A DNA stretch of 64,000 nt from Myotis daubentonii (taxonomy: Eukaryota; Chordata; Mammalia; Chiroptera; Vespertilionidae), in assembly GCF_963259705.1 (NCBI RefSeq), contig NC_081844.1, forward strand, positions 104,372,671-104,436,670, read 5' to 3'. Shown here piece after piece: positions 10,724 to 23,512 of this stretch. The notes under the pieces are model-generated. The model searched no databases. It was not told the origin of the DNA and saw only the letters and a program-made list of their open reading frames with translations. The translations under genes were made by a program, and so were the position numbers. Each line of letters begins with the position of its first letter. The stretch's first letter is position 1.

Positions 10724-13700
10724 TAGTCTCCATTGACTAAAGCTGAGTAATGGATGCCACCTCTAGATGGGGCAATGAATATTACAATTGCAATAGCCTG
10801 CACCACTCCATATTATATTACACTCAGGCATTTAATTTAGCCATCTTGTCTTGACATATAAGTTTGTATTTCCTACTATAATCATGTACATGTCTTTCAA
10901 AATGGTGATTTTTTTTCTAAGTTAGTGGAATCATGATTGGATAGAATGATTAATAAAATTTTTAAAAAACATTGGTGTGGATGGTCCTATTATATAATAG
11001 GTTTGATTGCAAGCTAAGTACTGGTATTATGGCATTCTGGTTCCTGACCTAGAACAGCCATGATCTCTGTTATTCACTCTACACACTTCCTGTACAACAA
11101 AGACTTAGGTCAACAAATATTTTTTTCCTAATTTTAGTTAATACTACACCTGTTAGCTCAGAAAAGTCCTGGTTAAGCTCTATAGCAAAGAAAATCCTGC
11201 ATCTCTGGCTTATATTTTATGTCTAGACATCATAAGCTTGTGTGTATCTGGCAAAAGCAGAGTAAAGGATTGGAAAAATTATTGAACTAGTTCAAGCAAA
11301 ACACATGTCAAATGACCCAGGTAATTTCCAGAAGAGCAAATGTTTTCTCTGAATTAGAGAACTTGGATAATTTCCCCAACCACCTGTATTGCTTATGTCA
11401 TGGAGACTGAGACAGTGTTTTCACAACTAAAATAACCATAGTGAACCAGCCATGGGGGCCTGTCTCAAAGAGAGAATTTTACTGTATCACTTCTGGATTA
11501 AATTACCTTTAACACAATCAATTGTGGGGCCAGTGAAACATATTAATTTGATTGTCCTGAAGTAATTTAATCATATTACACAGATATGACTAACATTAAA
11601 CTTATTCCCAGTTTCATTTTATAAGATAGCAAAATGACTAGTCAATCAACCAGTTGTCTAACTCAAATAATACTAATAGCTGGTGTGACAGTTTTATTTG
11701 ATTAACTGACTGTAGTTTGAGCTTCCTTTTATATCTTCTCATGGTCTAGGTACTACAGTCTAAGATTTAACTGCATTAATTATTTTTTTCTTTTTTTGGA
11801 AACTAGCATTATTATTCTTCACATATGCTGGTTGGATGACATCTAAATAAAGTTAAATTCCTCCAGTGAATTTCTCCTTGTTGGCTTTTGCCTATGTCTT
11901 TTCTGTTTAGAAATAAAGTCTCTTCTGGCTCACCTTCTAAAAATCTTTTACATTGATTTTTTTGAAAGGTGAAGTATCTCCTAACTATCCGTTAGTGTTC
12001 CATACCTGGAATCCTGGCCACCATGAATATCATTCACTTCAGAAAATGAATGCAAAGTAAATATGACTCCGGATTTAAACCCAGGAACTTGAACAAGCAC
12101 TATGGACTGGAGTATTTGGCTTCATTTCTTGCTGTGAGTCAGAGCCAGGAGGTTCCCATTAAGGTGTATATGAATTGTATTACTCTACACTGAAGTTTTT
12201 TATAACGTAATATTGTAAGGCAGCCAACTTCTTCTAACAATCTCATGGACCAATATTCAAAACATATCAGTACCTCATTAGATCCTTCATTTGTAAAAAG
12301 CTTTACATTCTACTCAGCAAGCCATAGTTACATAGGTATTTTGTTTTAGGGTAAAGTAAAACCAGTTTTACATAAGTTTATTACTTCCATTGTATTAGTG
12401 CCTCTCAGGTTTTCACATTCATCTGGAATGAGTTGCCATAAAGAGAGCAGATAAATGAACAGAATTATGCATGCAGCATACTTTGATATAGTTCAAAGTA
12501 ACAGGAGGGGCATTTTCAGGGAAAACACCACTGTTCAAAACCAGGGAATAAATCCCTCAAACTAAATCACTTGGCAGGACAAAAACTGTTCAAATACATT
12601 AAAAAAATCACGAGAAAAAGGCAACAAATACCCTCTCTTCAAACCCCTCTTTTTCCCTCTTGCTCTTCTCATTTAAATGAACCCCAGAGGACTTTTAGGC
12701 AAATATATTTTGAAAAAAAAGTATGAATCCCAAAAGATTTAGTAGTTAAAGAAAAGAGTTCACTGCTAATCCCCCTCCCACATCTCCTCCTTTATTCTTC
12801 AAAAACCACTTCTTTAAATGATAACTTGTGAAGACGTCCCTCATCATTAGGTCATCTCTCACCCTAGTATGTCACCACCTTCAAAGATAAATGACCTGGT
12901 AAGAGGATGAAATGCACTAAGGTTCAAAAGCTCCCATGGACTGATGGTCCCAGCACTGTAGCTGAAAGATTTCTCTTCTTGTCTTCCTAAGCCTGGTGTT
13001 CTGTGCTGAAAGGACAATGATCATTTCATCGGCTCCAGAAGTGAGACATGAAGGGTCAGGGCTGACATAAATTGGAAGAAGGGATTATAGTCACCTGTTT
13101 TCTAGAGGGGGGACAGAGGGACAAACAAACTAAATGAAAATAAAAACCTCAAGAAACTGATAACACAAAATGAAGAATTAACACTGGTCTGTTAAACCTT
13201 TAAAGAATATTATTGAAGGGGCTTGAGGAAGGAGTCAGATGTTCTCTAATGTCACTCAGAAAAATAAAATTAAATGGCACTGAAATACCTTTGGAGTAGA
13301 TAAGATTATATACTAAGCAAGACTATGATTGGGCAAGCATCTTCTTCCAAATAGGTCTTTAAAACTGAACTAGTGATAATAATAACAAATTCCTACTCTA
13401 AGCAGGTGAGTGAGTGAAACCTCTAGCAGAATCTATGCATCACGCTGCCTGTTCTCCTCCTATTCTTCCACCTATTTGTTGAAGTCTCACTACCAAGAGG
13501 TGACAAATGGGTTTGTCCTTGGGAACTGCTCCTATCAACCATGGCTAGGTATTGTCTCTCCGTTTGTACATGCCTGTTCTTCTACTAGATTGAAAGCTTC
13601 TGGAAGCAAGAACTATTGTCCTACTTAATTTTGCAAGATTATATTGTGGAGACCTGTGTTCTGAGAAATTCAGTGTCTAAATTCAACATGAAAGGCAAAA

Positions 13701-13819
13701 GTGTTATATGTCAAATCATCCTTGGAAATCTCTTAGGACAATTTGGAGACCATTTTTCATGAAGTCCAACATAGCTAGGTTTCTTCTGAAACAGGTCAGT
13801 GTATCACTACCTTTTTTTC
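10724..13819. other. Intergenic, A/T-rich, nothing recognised
   Basis: About 3 kb with no exon and no transposon that I can identify. It is unusually free of young elements for this window. Confidence 0.5.
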
Positions 13820-14033
13820 CTATTTAATATATCTTCATTGATTTCAGAGAAGAAGGGCGAAGGAGAAAGAGATAGAAACATCAATGATAAGAGAGAATCA
13901 TTGATCAGCTGCCTCCTGTACACCCCACACTGGGGATCAAGCCTACAACCTGGGCATGTTCCCTGACAGGGAATGGAACTCTGACCTCCTGGTTCATAAG
14001 TCGATGTTCAACCACTGAGCCATGCTGGCTGGG
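13820..14033 (-). mobile_element. Ves SINE (minus strand)
   Basis: Reverse Ves: TCATTGATTTCAGAGAAGAA at the left, and CAACCACTGAGCCATGCTGG (reverse tRNA-like head) at the right. Confidence 0.88.
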
Positions 14034-17000
14034 CAATCACTACATCTTTTAATTGTATGAAGCTTTACATTCTACTGTTTTTGTTTGTTGTTTTAGCTGA
14101 CTACCAGTTGGTTTGTGATTAGGGGCCATATTGTTTAAAAATATAAACATTAGAATCTTAGTCAAGGTTATAAGATATCTCCACTATGAGTACACAAAAT
14201 CTGATACTGACAGGAAAGAGAACATTCATGTCTGTTGTTTCATGTTTACTGTAGCCAGGATCACATCAGGAGAGCAGAAACCATGCTAGGTATTTCAGAT
14301 AGAGGTGACTTAATACAGGGGATGAGTTATACAGTGATTGGAAGACTGAAAAAGCAAAAAAGGTTGCTAAGGTAACCCTAGTAGTAATTGCTTGGGAAGC
14401 AGCTTCCACTCTTTGTGCTGAGAGAGTAAAAGAGAAAAAATAGTGTTAACAGATAGAACCTGGGAGCTTGGGGAAGTGTCTCCACAGAGCAGGTGCTCAG
14501 AACCGCAGTGTACCACAGCTCAGCTGGTTTTGGCACCTCTGGAGATGGGAGGAGGGACATCATGACTGCCACTTGAACTTTGACAGCGAGTTCTAAGAGG
14601 AAGTGTGGCACAGTCACTATTAACAGCTCCAGAAGGGCCACAGTAGAACTGGTGCTAAAAATGCTGAAATAAGCTGGAGGCTGCAGTCCTACATGAATAC
14701 CACTGGCTGGAGGAAAGCTGACTGGAACTGAAAACAGGAAGAATATTCCTTCTGCTCTCCTAGTATCTTCTAATTTCCTGCCAGTACCTCTATTTGGCAG
14801 ACCCTGACCAGAAGCCAGGCAGCAAAGAAGACTGGGAAATGTAGTTTACATAGTCTCAGCCCCAGTATCAGAGCAGAATATAAAATCCTAGGCTTGAAGC
14901 TGACAGACAATAGGCAAAATTATTCTCAGTCATAAAGTCATTGAATGGGATAAAAGGTAGTATTTATTTTCTTTCATTTTCTTTTACCACAGTTGACTTG
15001 CAGTAAGTTGAATGTATGCATGATGCAGATTTACTTGTTCTGGTACCCATAGTTCATTGGCCCATTATCCTGCTTAAAGTATGTGATTAAGGTATGTCTT
15101 GAATGGATAAATGAATGTCTTTTTGGCTTTTGGTGCTGAGGGGATTTAGTATTAGTTTAACTGCCACTGAGAGATTCTGGAGAAGATACACAGAAACCAA
15201 TCTCTGCCATAGTTCACTGACATTGCAAATGTACCTGCCCAAAGACTTTAATTAGTTTCTACCCCTGGCTATCCACTTGCAATTCGCTATGGAAAAAAAT
15301 CTCTACTACGGCCACACTTGCATAGCTTAAGAGTGACATCCAGTGGCTTATAACTTAATCACTCATTGCATTGCATCTGAAAACCTATTCAGCTCTCAAT
15401 TATCAATTTAAATAGAAAGGAGTATTATAAAACCCTAAACAGAAGATGAAACTTAAAACCATTAAGTTTACTTTAGGAGATTATGGGAGATTTGCCTACA
15501 TAATTGTTTGAGGTCTCATATTCAATTCTGTTTGCATTTTTCCTTTCCTGAAGATATGCCTGTCATGTCTGCTACAGGCAAGAGCTGATGGGCAGAGAAG
15601 AAAACCAAGGACAGGTAGAACTAGCACTGGGAGTACTAACCATTGAGGAGTTCTAGATCCAACTCCCAAGGCCAGAAGTTCAATATTCGGGGCCTTAAAA
15701 ACAGTATGAATAAACTCAGCCTAGATCCAGGCTGTCAGTGGAGCCTATCTGCACATGATTCCAGGCAGAGGCAATATTCAAAACTGGACAGATTGTTTGT
15801 CATGGTTCCTGAGGATCAGCTACTCAAGGAGTAGTCCCAGCCAGAGCTGCTCTAGGGAGCCTGGGATCAGCAAAATGTCAGGGCAGCAACTCAACTGCCT
15901 CAAGATCAGGATGTGTTCCTTTCTCATTCTAGTACAGACAATCTCAAAACAAAACAGGGACTCCATATATGTTTTAAATTCTCCCCTTTCTTTCAATAGA
16001 ATAGTCAAAGAAACCAATAACTCCATTATAAAATTTCACACTGAAGTTAAATAGGAATAGAAATCTTCTCATCTCTGTTTAAATAAATCTTAGCCTAAAA
16101 AATACTACTAATTCAGAATTATCAGCAATTTGAATATGTTCTCTTACTTGAAGGATTTTGGCCCAGACAAGCTCCTTCTCTATTTAATAAGATTTTCCAG
16201 AGATAACCCAGCAAAAAAAGTATTTATTTGTAAATACACAGCAAATCTCAGTGGTAGCTTTAGATGGATTATTCAGAGACCTCTTTGATTCTGCTTGATT
16301 TAGAAGCAGGATATTAATAGTGATTCATGAATATGATTAGTATAGCTCATGATGTCAACATACAGAAAGAGATCTGCAGTGGCTTCCTTCCATGTAATCA
16401 CATCCCACAGGAAAGTGGGGTATATTTTCCTAACTACAGAGTCAGAAAGGAAACACAGAGTTTGCTTGCCTATTAGATCAAAAGGATGTTAGCCTCTCCT
16501 ATGGAAACTTCCATGCTTTTAAAAAACATATATGAAAACTGCCAGGGAGAGCTATGAAAATCCATAGGTGCTTATAACTTCAAAATGGTCTTTTCCTCGA
16601 TGAGAATGTATTATCATGATGACAGTGATGATGATAATGATGATCTTACCTTTTATCAGGACACTTTCTTGCTCCAATGGAAAACAGGAGTTCTCAGTAA
16701 CCAAATGGCTATAATTTCAAACTCCAGCCTCTTAATAATAAGGTTTCAATTACCAGAGACAAAGAGCAATGTCTGTAACTTAAACAGCAAACTAGGTAAT
16801 GTACATCTTCTGTCTTTTTCAGTTAATCTGGTCTCACAATGTCTAGTTAGCCAAGAGAGTGTAAGGTAGATATTTCGCTGAATATTAAAACTTCTTTCTT
16901 AACATTTTGTCTAGTGGTTTCTCTTTTCCAAAAATGCTTTTTCCTATGACATTAGATTTTAATAGGAAACAGAGTGTGTATCTCAAATCTCATCAATAAA

Positions 17001-18669
17001 TGCAAGAACATTCACTTATTGTCCATAGCAAAGCTGCCTTTGTGTTTTGTTTACGTAACTCTGGGCATTCTCCTACTAATGAAGAGATTACAAGAGCTGG
17101 AGTAAACCTGGAAAATGCTGCAGAACTCAGAATTCCTTTGTGGCTTATTCTGTGTGAGAGCAGAACTCATGATAACAGAAGGCACTATTTTCAGGAGACC
17201 CCTCAATTCCACTGGCTCCATTTTTGCTGATGGCTCAAGTCTGACTGCTGCTCACTATACTGCACAGTCACCAGCAGACTTTTCCCTGTATATAGGGGTG
17301 GGGGGAGGAGACCAGTCTTCATGCCCCCTCACCCCTGCTCACACAGGTGGAGAATAATTTTAAGGGAGAAGCTCACAAGAATCTGGAAATAGGTCAAAGT
17401 CATCTTTTAGGAATTGACTTTAACTCAATGATAAGAGTTCTATAGTAATTTCTGTCTTCAGAGGGATGAGAAAGGTCACTACTTAAACAGGCAATGGAGA
17501 GTTAAATTTTTTTAAATGTATCTGAGTGAGGGAGTTTTTATGGTGCACATAAAAATGAAGAGAGGCTTGTAACTGAATTTCTCTTAAACACCTGACTCAG
17601 ACTTTCTACCATCAGTTCACCAGAGGGAAAGGAAACAAAACACAATATCAAATATTTATTAAGGGCCCAATGGAGCATAGATTGCTTTGAGATATAAGCA
17701 TAAACAATATTTCTCAGGAAAGCAGAATATAATTCTACCAACAAGCACAGCCTATAAGCTCAAATTCTGTCCTCTCTGAAAATTATAACAGAGTGAGTCC
17801 CTTAAAAAAATGACCTTTTTTACTTATCCAAGTGGGACTTTTCATGTAGTTCACAAGAGAGAGAAGTGTTCATGGTAAACATGATTTTGCACACTCTGTA
17901 TCATATCCCCTACTTTCTCTGTGCCCAGGGCACTCAGATGTAAATCCATGCTTGCATCTCCAGTAAATCAAGGCAAAGATACTTGACCACTCAGAAATTC
18001 CAGCTCTCTAGACCCAGTGAAGTCACCCAGCTAAATGAGACCCTTCCCATAAATATGTGACCTTGTATAAATAATATCCTTGAGTATTCAATATTGTTTA
18101 GAAAGCGAATACGTTACAGTGGAAGAGAGAAATGTAGTAAGATTAATAAGTAAAAGTAAAGAGTTAAATTAGAAAATTTAAGGGAAAAAAAGACTATAGG
18201 CTCTTTAAATAAATAACAACAAAAAAAGGCAGGAAACATGTTTATATTCTTGTGACCACAAGAGTAAGCATAAAAAAAGAGCACTGTAAGAGTCCAACCT
18301 ACCAAAAAGATCTGAAGAGGTCCCAGTGAGATGGAACTCTGTTCCCACTTACAATCCCCTGGGCAATCAGACCTCCTCCACATGCTAATTGCATCATTAT
18401 GAAACAAGTCAAATGAAAATGAAATAAACAGAAATCTGGGGCAGAATGATATGTGGACTAGCCAACTTCTCCATGGAGACAGATCAGGGGAGGAGTTTGC
18501 AGGGTCTGAGGATGAGATCATGGTATAGAAAGATAGACTGGGCTTCAGAGTTCAGCGTTTCTCAAGTCTTGCAGATGTACCTGTTATAACTTGCTCTGAA
18601 TTAGATCATGGTCAGGGTCAATAATAACCACATGCAACAGGCCTCTTCTTACTTGAACTATCACACTTT
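14034..18669. other. Intergenic; one possible ancient repeat at 14250-14900
   Basis: 14250-14900 (ending near TGGGAAATGTAGTTTACATA) resembles a common old mammalian repeat, perhaps an L1M piece, but I cannot assign it. In the rest I see nothing. Open frames at 14378-14641, 16585-16869 and 18114-18521 show no protein family. Confidence 0.35.
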
Positions 18670-18963
18670 AAAATGTGCACGGCTTTTGACCCAGAGAACA
18701 CATTTTTAGGGCTCTATGCCACAGAAATATTTGCACATGCAGAAAAAGACAAATAAGGATTTTTGATGAAATGGCATTTATAATAATCTAAAATTTGAAC
18801 CTAAATGTCCATGAAGATGGGGTATACTAAATAAAGAGAATTATATATTTACTAGGGGCCCGGTGCACGAAATTCGTGCACTGGGTGTGTGTGTGTGGGG
18901 GGGGGGTGTCCCTCAGCCTAGCCTGCCCCCTCTCACATACTGGGAAGCCCTCAGGCGTTGACC

Positions 18964-19719
18964 TGCCGGGAGCCGGTCCATCCTTGCTGTTTCAAGGGAC
19001 CTGGCATATATGGCATATGGTTCTTAATATGTTTGCTCACCTTCTTGGCGCTGTGTTTTAACCAAAGTCACCTCTCCGAGAAAGGTTGAATCCCCAGGTA
19101 GGGATTTTCCCCTGAAGTTAGGGAGGGAATAAAACCCCTCAACTAAGTGCCAGGCGGGTAATTAATCCCTTTAACTACGAACAATCATGCTTAAACTACA
19201 TAATCTTTTCTCCCTGGAATGGAGATAAGAAACGCCCTAACCTTTGTAATAGAGATTGATAGGATTGAATCAACTGGTATAAATACAGTTGTAACAAGAC
19301 AGAAACACTCAGAACTTAGAACTCAGAACTTAGAACAGAGAACTCATGAGACAGAATTCAGAAGACAGAACCTACACGGAGCCTGGAGACAGAAGAACTT
19401 CGCTGGCGAGAGCATGCCGGAGGATCCTGGACAGGGACTGGCCTCGGAGCCTGGAGGCGGAGCCTGGCGAGAGAGCATGGCAGGGGATCCTGGACTGAAC
19501 CTGACTGCGGAGATTGGCAGGAGAGCCTGACTAGAACCTGGTGACTGAACCTGACTGGAGAACCTGAGCAGAACCTCTCTGGAGATTGAGACCAGAACTT
19601 GGCTGGAGATCCTGGCTAGGCTGCTGATCAACTGAACACTGTCTCCGTGTCCTTCCTTCTTCGCCGACTCTGTCCACACCTTTGGGAACCCCTGGACCCG
19701 CTGGGGTTGGACCCCAGCA
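18964..19719 (+). mobile_element. Solo LTR of an endogenous retrovirus (copy A)
   Basis: 756 bp with ends TGCCGGGAGCC and ACCCCAGCA, flanked by the 6-bp duplication TTGACC (18958-18963 and 19720-19725). A TATA-like TATAAATAC lies near 19277. Downstream is an array of about 20-bp units (AGAACCTGGCTGGAGAACCT type) at 19311-19620. The 6-bp TSD fits a class II (betaretrovirus-like) ERV. Open frames over the array are repeat translations, not genes. Confidence 0.88.
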
Positions 19720-20010
19720 TTGACCCCCATCACCCTCCAATCGCAGATCGGCCCCTTGCCCAGGCCTGACGCCTCTGGCCTAGGCGTCCGGCCCCTGCAG
19801 GAAGCCTCTGGCTGAGGCGTCCGGCCCGGGCAGCGGGGACCCACAGCTGCAGCGGCCCCACGATCGTGGGCTTCGCTTTAGGCCCAGGCAAGGGACCCCT
19901 AACTCCTGGGACTGCCAGCTTCGACCGTGCCCAGCTCCCATCGCTGGCTCCACCCCTACTTCCTGCTATCACTGGCCAGGGCAGAAAAGGCACCTGATTC
20001 TCCGATCATG

Positions 20011-20064
20011 GCTGGGGGGCAGGGCAAAGGCGGCCCCAGGGCCGCCTTTGCCCTGCCCCCCAGC
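20011..20064. other. Perfect 25-bp-arm hairpin inside Helitron
   Basis: Arms 20011-20035 and 20040-20064 are perfectly complementary with a 4-nt CCAG loop. The same hairpin recurs at 61487-61540. Confidence 0.95.
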
Positions 20065-20320
20065 TCTTAGCTCCCCCCTGGGTTTCCGATCACTGTCAGT
20101 GGCAGGGGGCTTCTTCCTGCTTTCCCTTTCGCCTCCCTGCATTGTGCCTACATATGCAAATTAGCCGCCATCTTGTTGGCAGTTAACTGCCAATCTTAGT
20201 TGGCAGTTAACTGCCAATCTTAGTTGGCAGTTAATCTGCATATAGCCCTGATTAGCCAATGAAAAGGGTATCGTCTTACGCCAATTACCATTTTTTTCTT
20301 TTATTAGTATAGATACCAGG

Positions 20321-20575
20321 AGCAAAGTATAGTGGTTGGAATCAAGTCTCCAGAACCAGGCTGCTTGGGTTCACATCTCAGCTCCACTGCTTACCAGCTT
20401 AGTGACTTTGGCCAAATTGCTTAGCTTCTCATTGACTCATTTTCCCACCAGGTTGAAAAGAAGATGACAAATTTCATTTTCTGTAGGGCTATTGTGAAAA
20501 TTAAATAAGATTTCACTCTAAAAAGCCAGAACATAGTCTGGCACATAGCAGGTACTCAATACATGGTAGCATGAT
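20321..20575 (+). mobile_element. MIR SINE
   Basis: Nearly full length: TAGTGGTTGGAATCAAGTCT head, core GCTTACCAGCTTAGTGACTT, and a tail like CATAGCAGGTACTCAATA. Confidence 0.85.
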
Positions 20576-20990
20576 ACTGGTTTTGAACACATGATCATAT
20601 AACATTTAAAAAGACTAGGATCCTGCTGTAGCTCCTATCATAGAAAACTGCAAAATACACTGTGAGGTTTAAAAAACAGGGGGGAAAAGTTGCAAAACAA
20701 TATATAAAGGATTATTATATATATTAATTATAAGTGTGTATAGGCAAACACACATAAGTGTATATATAAATGCATGGAAGGACTGCCATAGCAACAATGA
20801 TCTCTACAGAAAGAATTGAATTGGATGGAAGGAGGAACTGAAAGGAGATCTTCACTTTCTTCTTCTCTGTATTTCTGCACTTAAGGGATTGTTTTATAAG
20901 CATAAATTTATATATTACTTGTATAATTTTGAAAATATAAGGAGACAAATAAATAAGTAAATGAGCATAAGAAAATAGTGAAAACAATTC

Positions 20991-21803
20991 TGAACAAGGG
21001 AATGCAGTGTTTGAACAATCTGCGTTTCCTAGGAAAAAGGAAGTAGGACTTCTCAGTCTATGGTCACAGATCTAATACAAGGACAGGACTAGGATATGGA
21101 AATTGGGGTGGCCAGTGAAAAAAAATAAAGGAGACACTCATTTTAGGGCCATGACTTGCACAAACCTTGGGCCTGGGCCTGGACTAACAGTGCATTGAAA
21201 ACATCCTCAAAGTCAAGGTTCTGCTTCTTAGCAGTCAGTATTGCACAAAGCCAATGTCCGGGACTGTATAGTATATATAGACTTCTTTCTCTCTCCACCA
21301 CCATTTTAAAGAAAAAATGTAACTTAATTGATTTTTAAACCATTGTTTTTTAACCTCTGTAATTTAAGTCTAATGTATCCCAGGTGCAATCTCTCAGAAT
21401 GCAGACTGAACAAAAGCCCCATCCTCTTCCTAGCTATTCAATTTTCCCCTGGGAATGTCATCCTGACCTCCCCTTCCTCCTCCCCCCCGCCCCTCCCCCT
21501 CCAAAAAAGATTTTTTGAATGGAGGTAGGGAAAAGTTTTCTGAAGTCTTTTTAAATGTTTTAGTACTAAGCTTTAGACTCTCAAATGGTTTGACAGGGAA
21601 TTCACCTTCTTCCTTTGGTTAGTGTGATATCAGCATAATTATTTTTCTAGGAAGCTAGAGGTAGGAATGCAGTATGATGCTGACCTAGAGAGAAACAAAA
21701 CAGAGTAGTATTTGTCTGTTTGCCTGAAATGCCCCAGTATAGCCCTACCATTTGTTTATAGAAGACATTCATTTTGATTGATCAGTGCCCATGACTTAAT
21801 TTA
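20991..21803. other. Intergenic, nothing recognised
   Basis: No supported gene or repeat. Confidence 0.5.
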
Positions 21804-22487
21804 TCCTATCTAATAATAGAGAAACATGGTAATTAACTGTAACTTCGCTACCCTTCCCATTGGCTAATCAGTGAGATATGCAAATTAACTGCCAACCAAG
21901 ATGGCGGCCGGCAACCAGGCAGCTGAAGCGAACAGGAGTCTTGCTTGCTCCAGTGATGGAGGAAGCCAAGGTTCCCTGCCTGCCGCTGCCGGCCTCTGAG
22001 CTGCAGTCTAAGAAACAACATTGCAATTACAGAAGCTAAACAAACTCCAGAAACCTGCTTTCAGCCAGTCTGGCCTCAGAGCTGGAGTTGCAACAGTGTT
22101 TCAATTATAGAAGCCAAACAAATCCAGATACCTGCTTTCAGCAGCCGAGGTCTCAGAGCTGGAGCCGAGCCTCAGAGCTAAAGCAGGCCCTCAGTTCCAG
22201 TGACAGCCATAGAAGGTAAATAAATCCCAGAATAAAAGAAAAAAAAGAAAAAAAAGGAGAGTTTGGGAGCTTCAGTCACCCGCCAGCCTGAAAACGGCCC
22301 TCAGCCACTCACCCAGACTGGCCAGGCACCCCAGTAAGGACCCCCACCCTGAAGGGGGTGTAACCAGCTGCAAACAGCCATCAGCCCCTCACCCAGGCTG
22401 GCCAGGCACCCAAGCGGGACTCCCACCCTGATCCAGGACACCCTTCAGGGCAAACCAGCTGGCCCCCACCCATGCACCAGGCCTCTA
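21804..22487 (+). mobile_element. Helitron, first unit of a head-to-tail array
   Basis: Starts TCCTATCTAATAATAGAG after a host A. It carries the TGCAAATTAACTGCCAAC segment also found in the other long Helitrons. Its 3' end (GCACCAGGCCTCTA) is degenerate and abuts the next element. Confidence 0.82.
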
Positions 22488-22955
22488 TCCTATATAGTAA
22501 AAGGGTAATATGCAAACTGACCCTAACAGCAGAAGGACTGGAAATGACTGGTCACTATGACACACACTTACCACCAGGGGGCAGACACTCATGCAGCAGC
22601 TGCCCTCTGGTGGTCAGGGCACTCTCACATGGGAGGAGCTCTGCTCAGCCACAAGCCAGGCTGATGGCTGCCAGTACAGCGGTGGTGGTGGGAGCCTCTC
22701 CTGCCTCCTTAGCAGCACTAAGGATGTCCGACTGCAGTTTAGGCCTGCTCCCCGCTGGCAAGTGGACATCTCCTGAGGGCTGCTGGGCTGCCAGAGGGAT
22801 GTCTGATTGCCATCTTAGGCCCAATCCCCCAAGGAGCGGGCCTAAGCCAGCAGGTGGTCATCCCCTGATGGGTCCCAGACTGTGAGAGAGCACAGGCTGG
22901 GCTGAGGGGCCCCCTCCCACCCGAATGCACAAATTTTTGTGCACCGGGCCTCTAG
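22488..22955 (+). mobile_element. Helitron, second unit of the array
   Basis: Starts TCCTATATAGTAAAAGGGTA and ends with palindrome TGCACAAATTTTTGTGCA and GGGCCTCTAG at 22955. It contains two degenerate copies of a GGATGTC(C/T)GA(C/T)TG segment. Confidence 0.9.
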
Positions 22956-23141
22956 TATATATATAAAAGCCTAATATGCATAGTGTCCCCTTGGGATTTC
23001 GACTGACCAGGAGTTCAATCGCTTGCTATGATGTGTGTGCTGACAACCAGGGGGCGGCACAGAATCAAGGGAGGCCCTGGCCAGCAGCCGGCAGCCACTA
23101 GGGACCCTACCATGCACGAATTTCATGCACTGGGCCCCTAG
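22956..23141 (+). mobile_element. Helitron, third unit of the array
   Basis: The 5' TC is lost (it begins ATATATATAAAAGCCTAATA). The 3' palindrome is TGCACGAATTTCATGCA, then GGGCCCCTAG ends at 23141 before a T. Confidence 0.85.
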
Positions 23142-23296
23142 TTTGTAAATAATTTTAAATATAAACCCTGGGAAAAATTATGACTGTGGCCCAATGAATA
23201 GTTTCATGTGCAGTCTAACCATATGAGCTAATACCTATAGATATTAAGATGATTGTTTAGTACTTTCTTTAAAAAACAATTTCTTTTTAATCCTCA

Positions 23297-23512
23297 CCTG
23301 GGGATATGTTTTTATTGATTTTAGAGTTAGAGGAAGGGAGAGAAAGAGAGAGAGAGAGAGAAACATCGATGTAAGAGAGAAACATCAATTGGTTGCCTCC
23401 TGTGCATGACCCGACAGGGAATGGAACCTGCAACCTAGGTAAGTGCCATGACCAGAAATCAAGCCCACAACCTTTCAAAGCTCCAAGCAGTTGAGCCACC
23501 TGGCCAGAGCTG
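23297..23512 (-). mobile_element. Ves SINE (minus strand)
   Basis: Reverse Ves with an expanded GA tract. The right end GCCACCTGGCCAGAGC is the reversed tRNA-like head. Degenerate relative to the 9989 copy. Confidence 0.85.

Larger units (their letters stand above)
18852..20313 (-). mobile_element. HeliBat-type Helitron carrying a solo LTR
   Basis: CTAG (18852-18855), 3' palindrome GTGCACGAAATTCGTGCAC, GT/G run, and a 5' end reading ATTAGTATAGA before T at 20314. About 700 bp is Helitron; the rest is the LTR at 18964-19719. It shares long near-identical sequence with the Helitron at 60492-61765, including the hairpin at 20011-20064. Near its 5' end an 18-bp palindrome (TTGGCAGTTAACTGCCAA) is tandemly repeated 2.5 times (20175-20231). 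Confidence 0.92.
18670..20990 (+). mobile_element. L1M 3' fragments split by a Helitron and a MIR
   Basis: 18670-18851 (TTTGACCCAGAGAACACATT ... CCTAAATGTCCATGAAGAT) is typical sense L1M 3' sequence, and 20600-20990 resembles its 3' UTR. The Helitron at 18852-20313 and a MIR lie between. Very degenerate. Confidence 0.45.
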
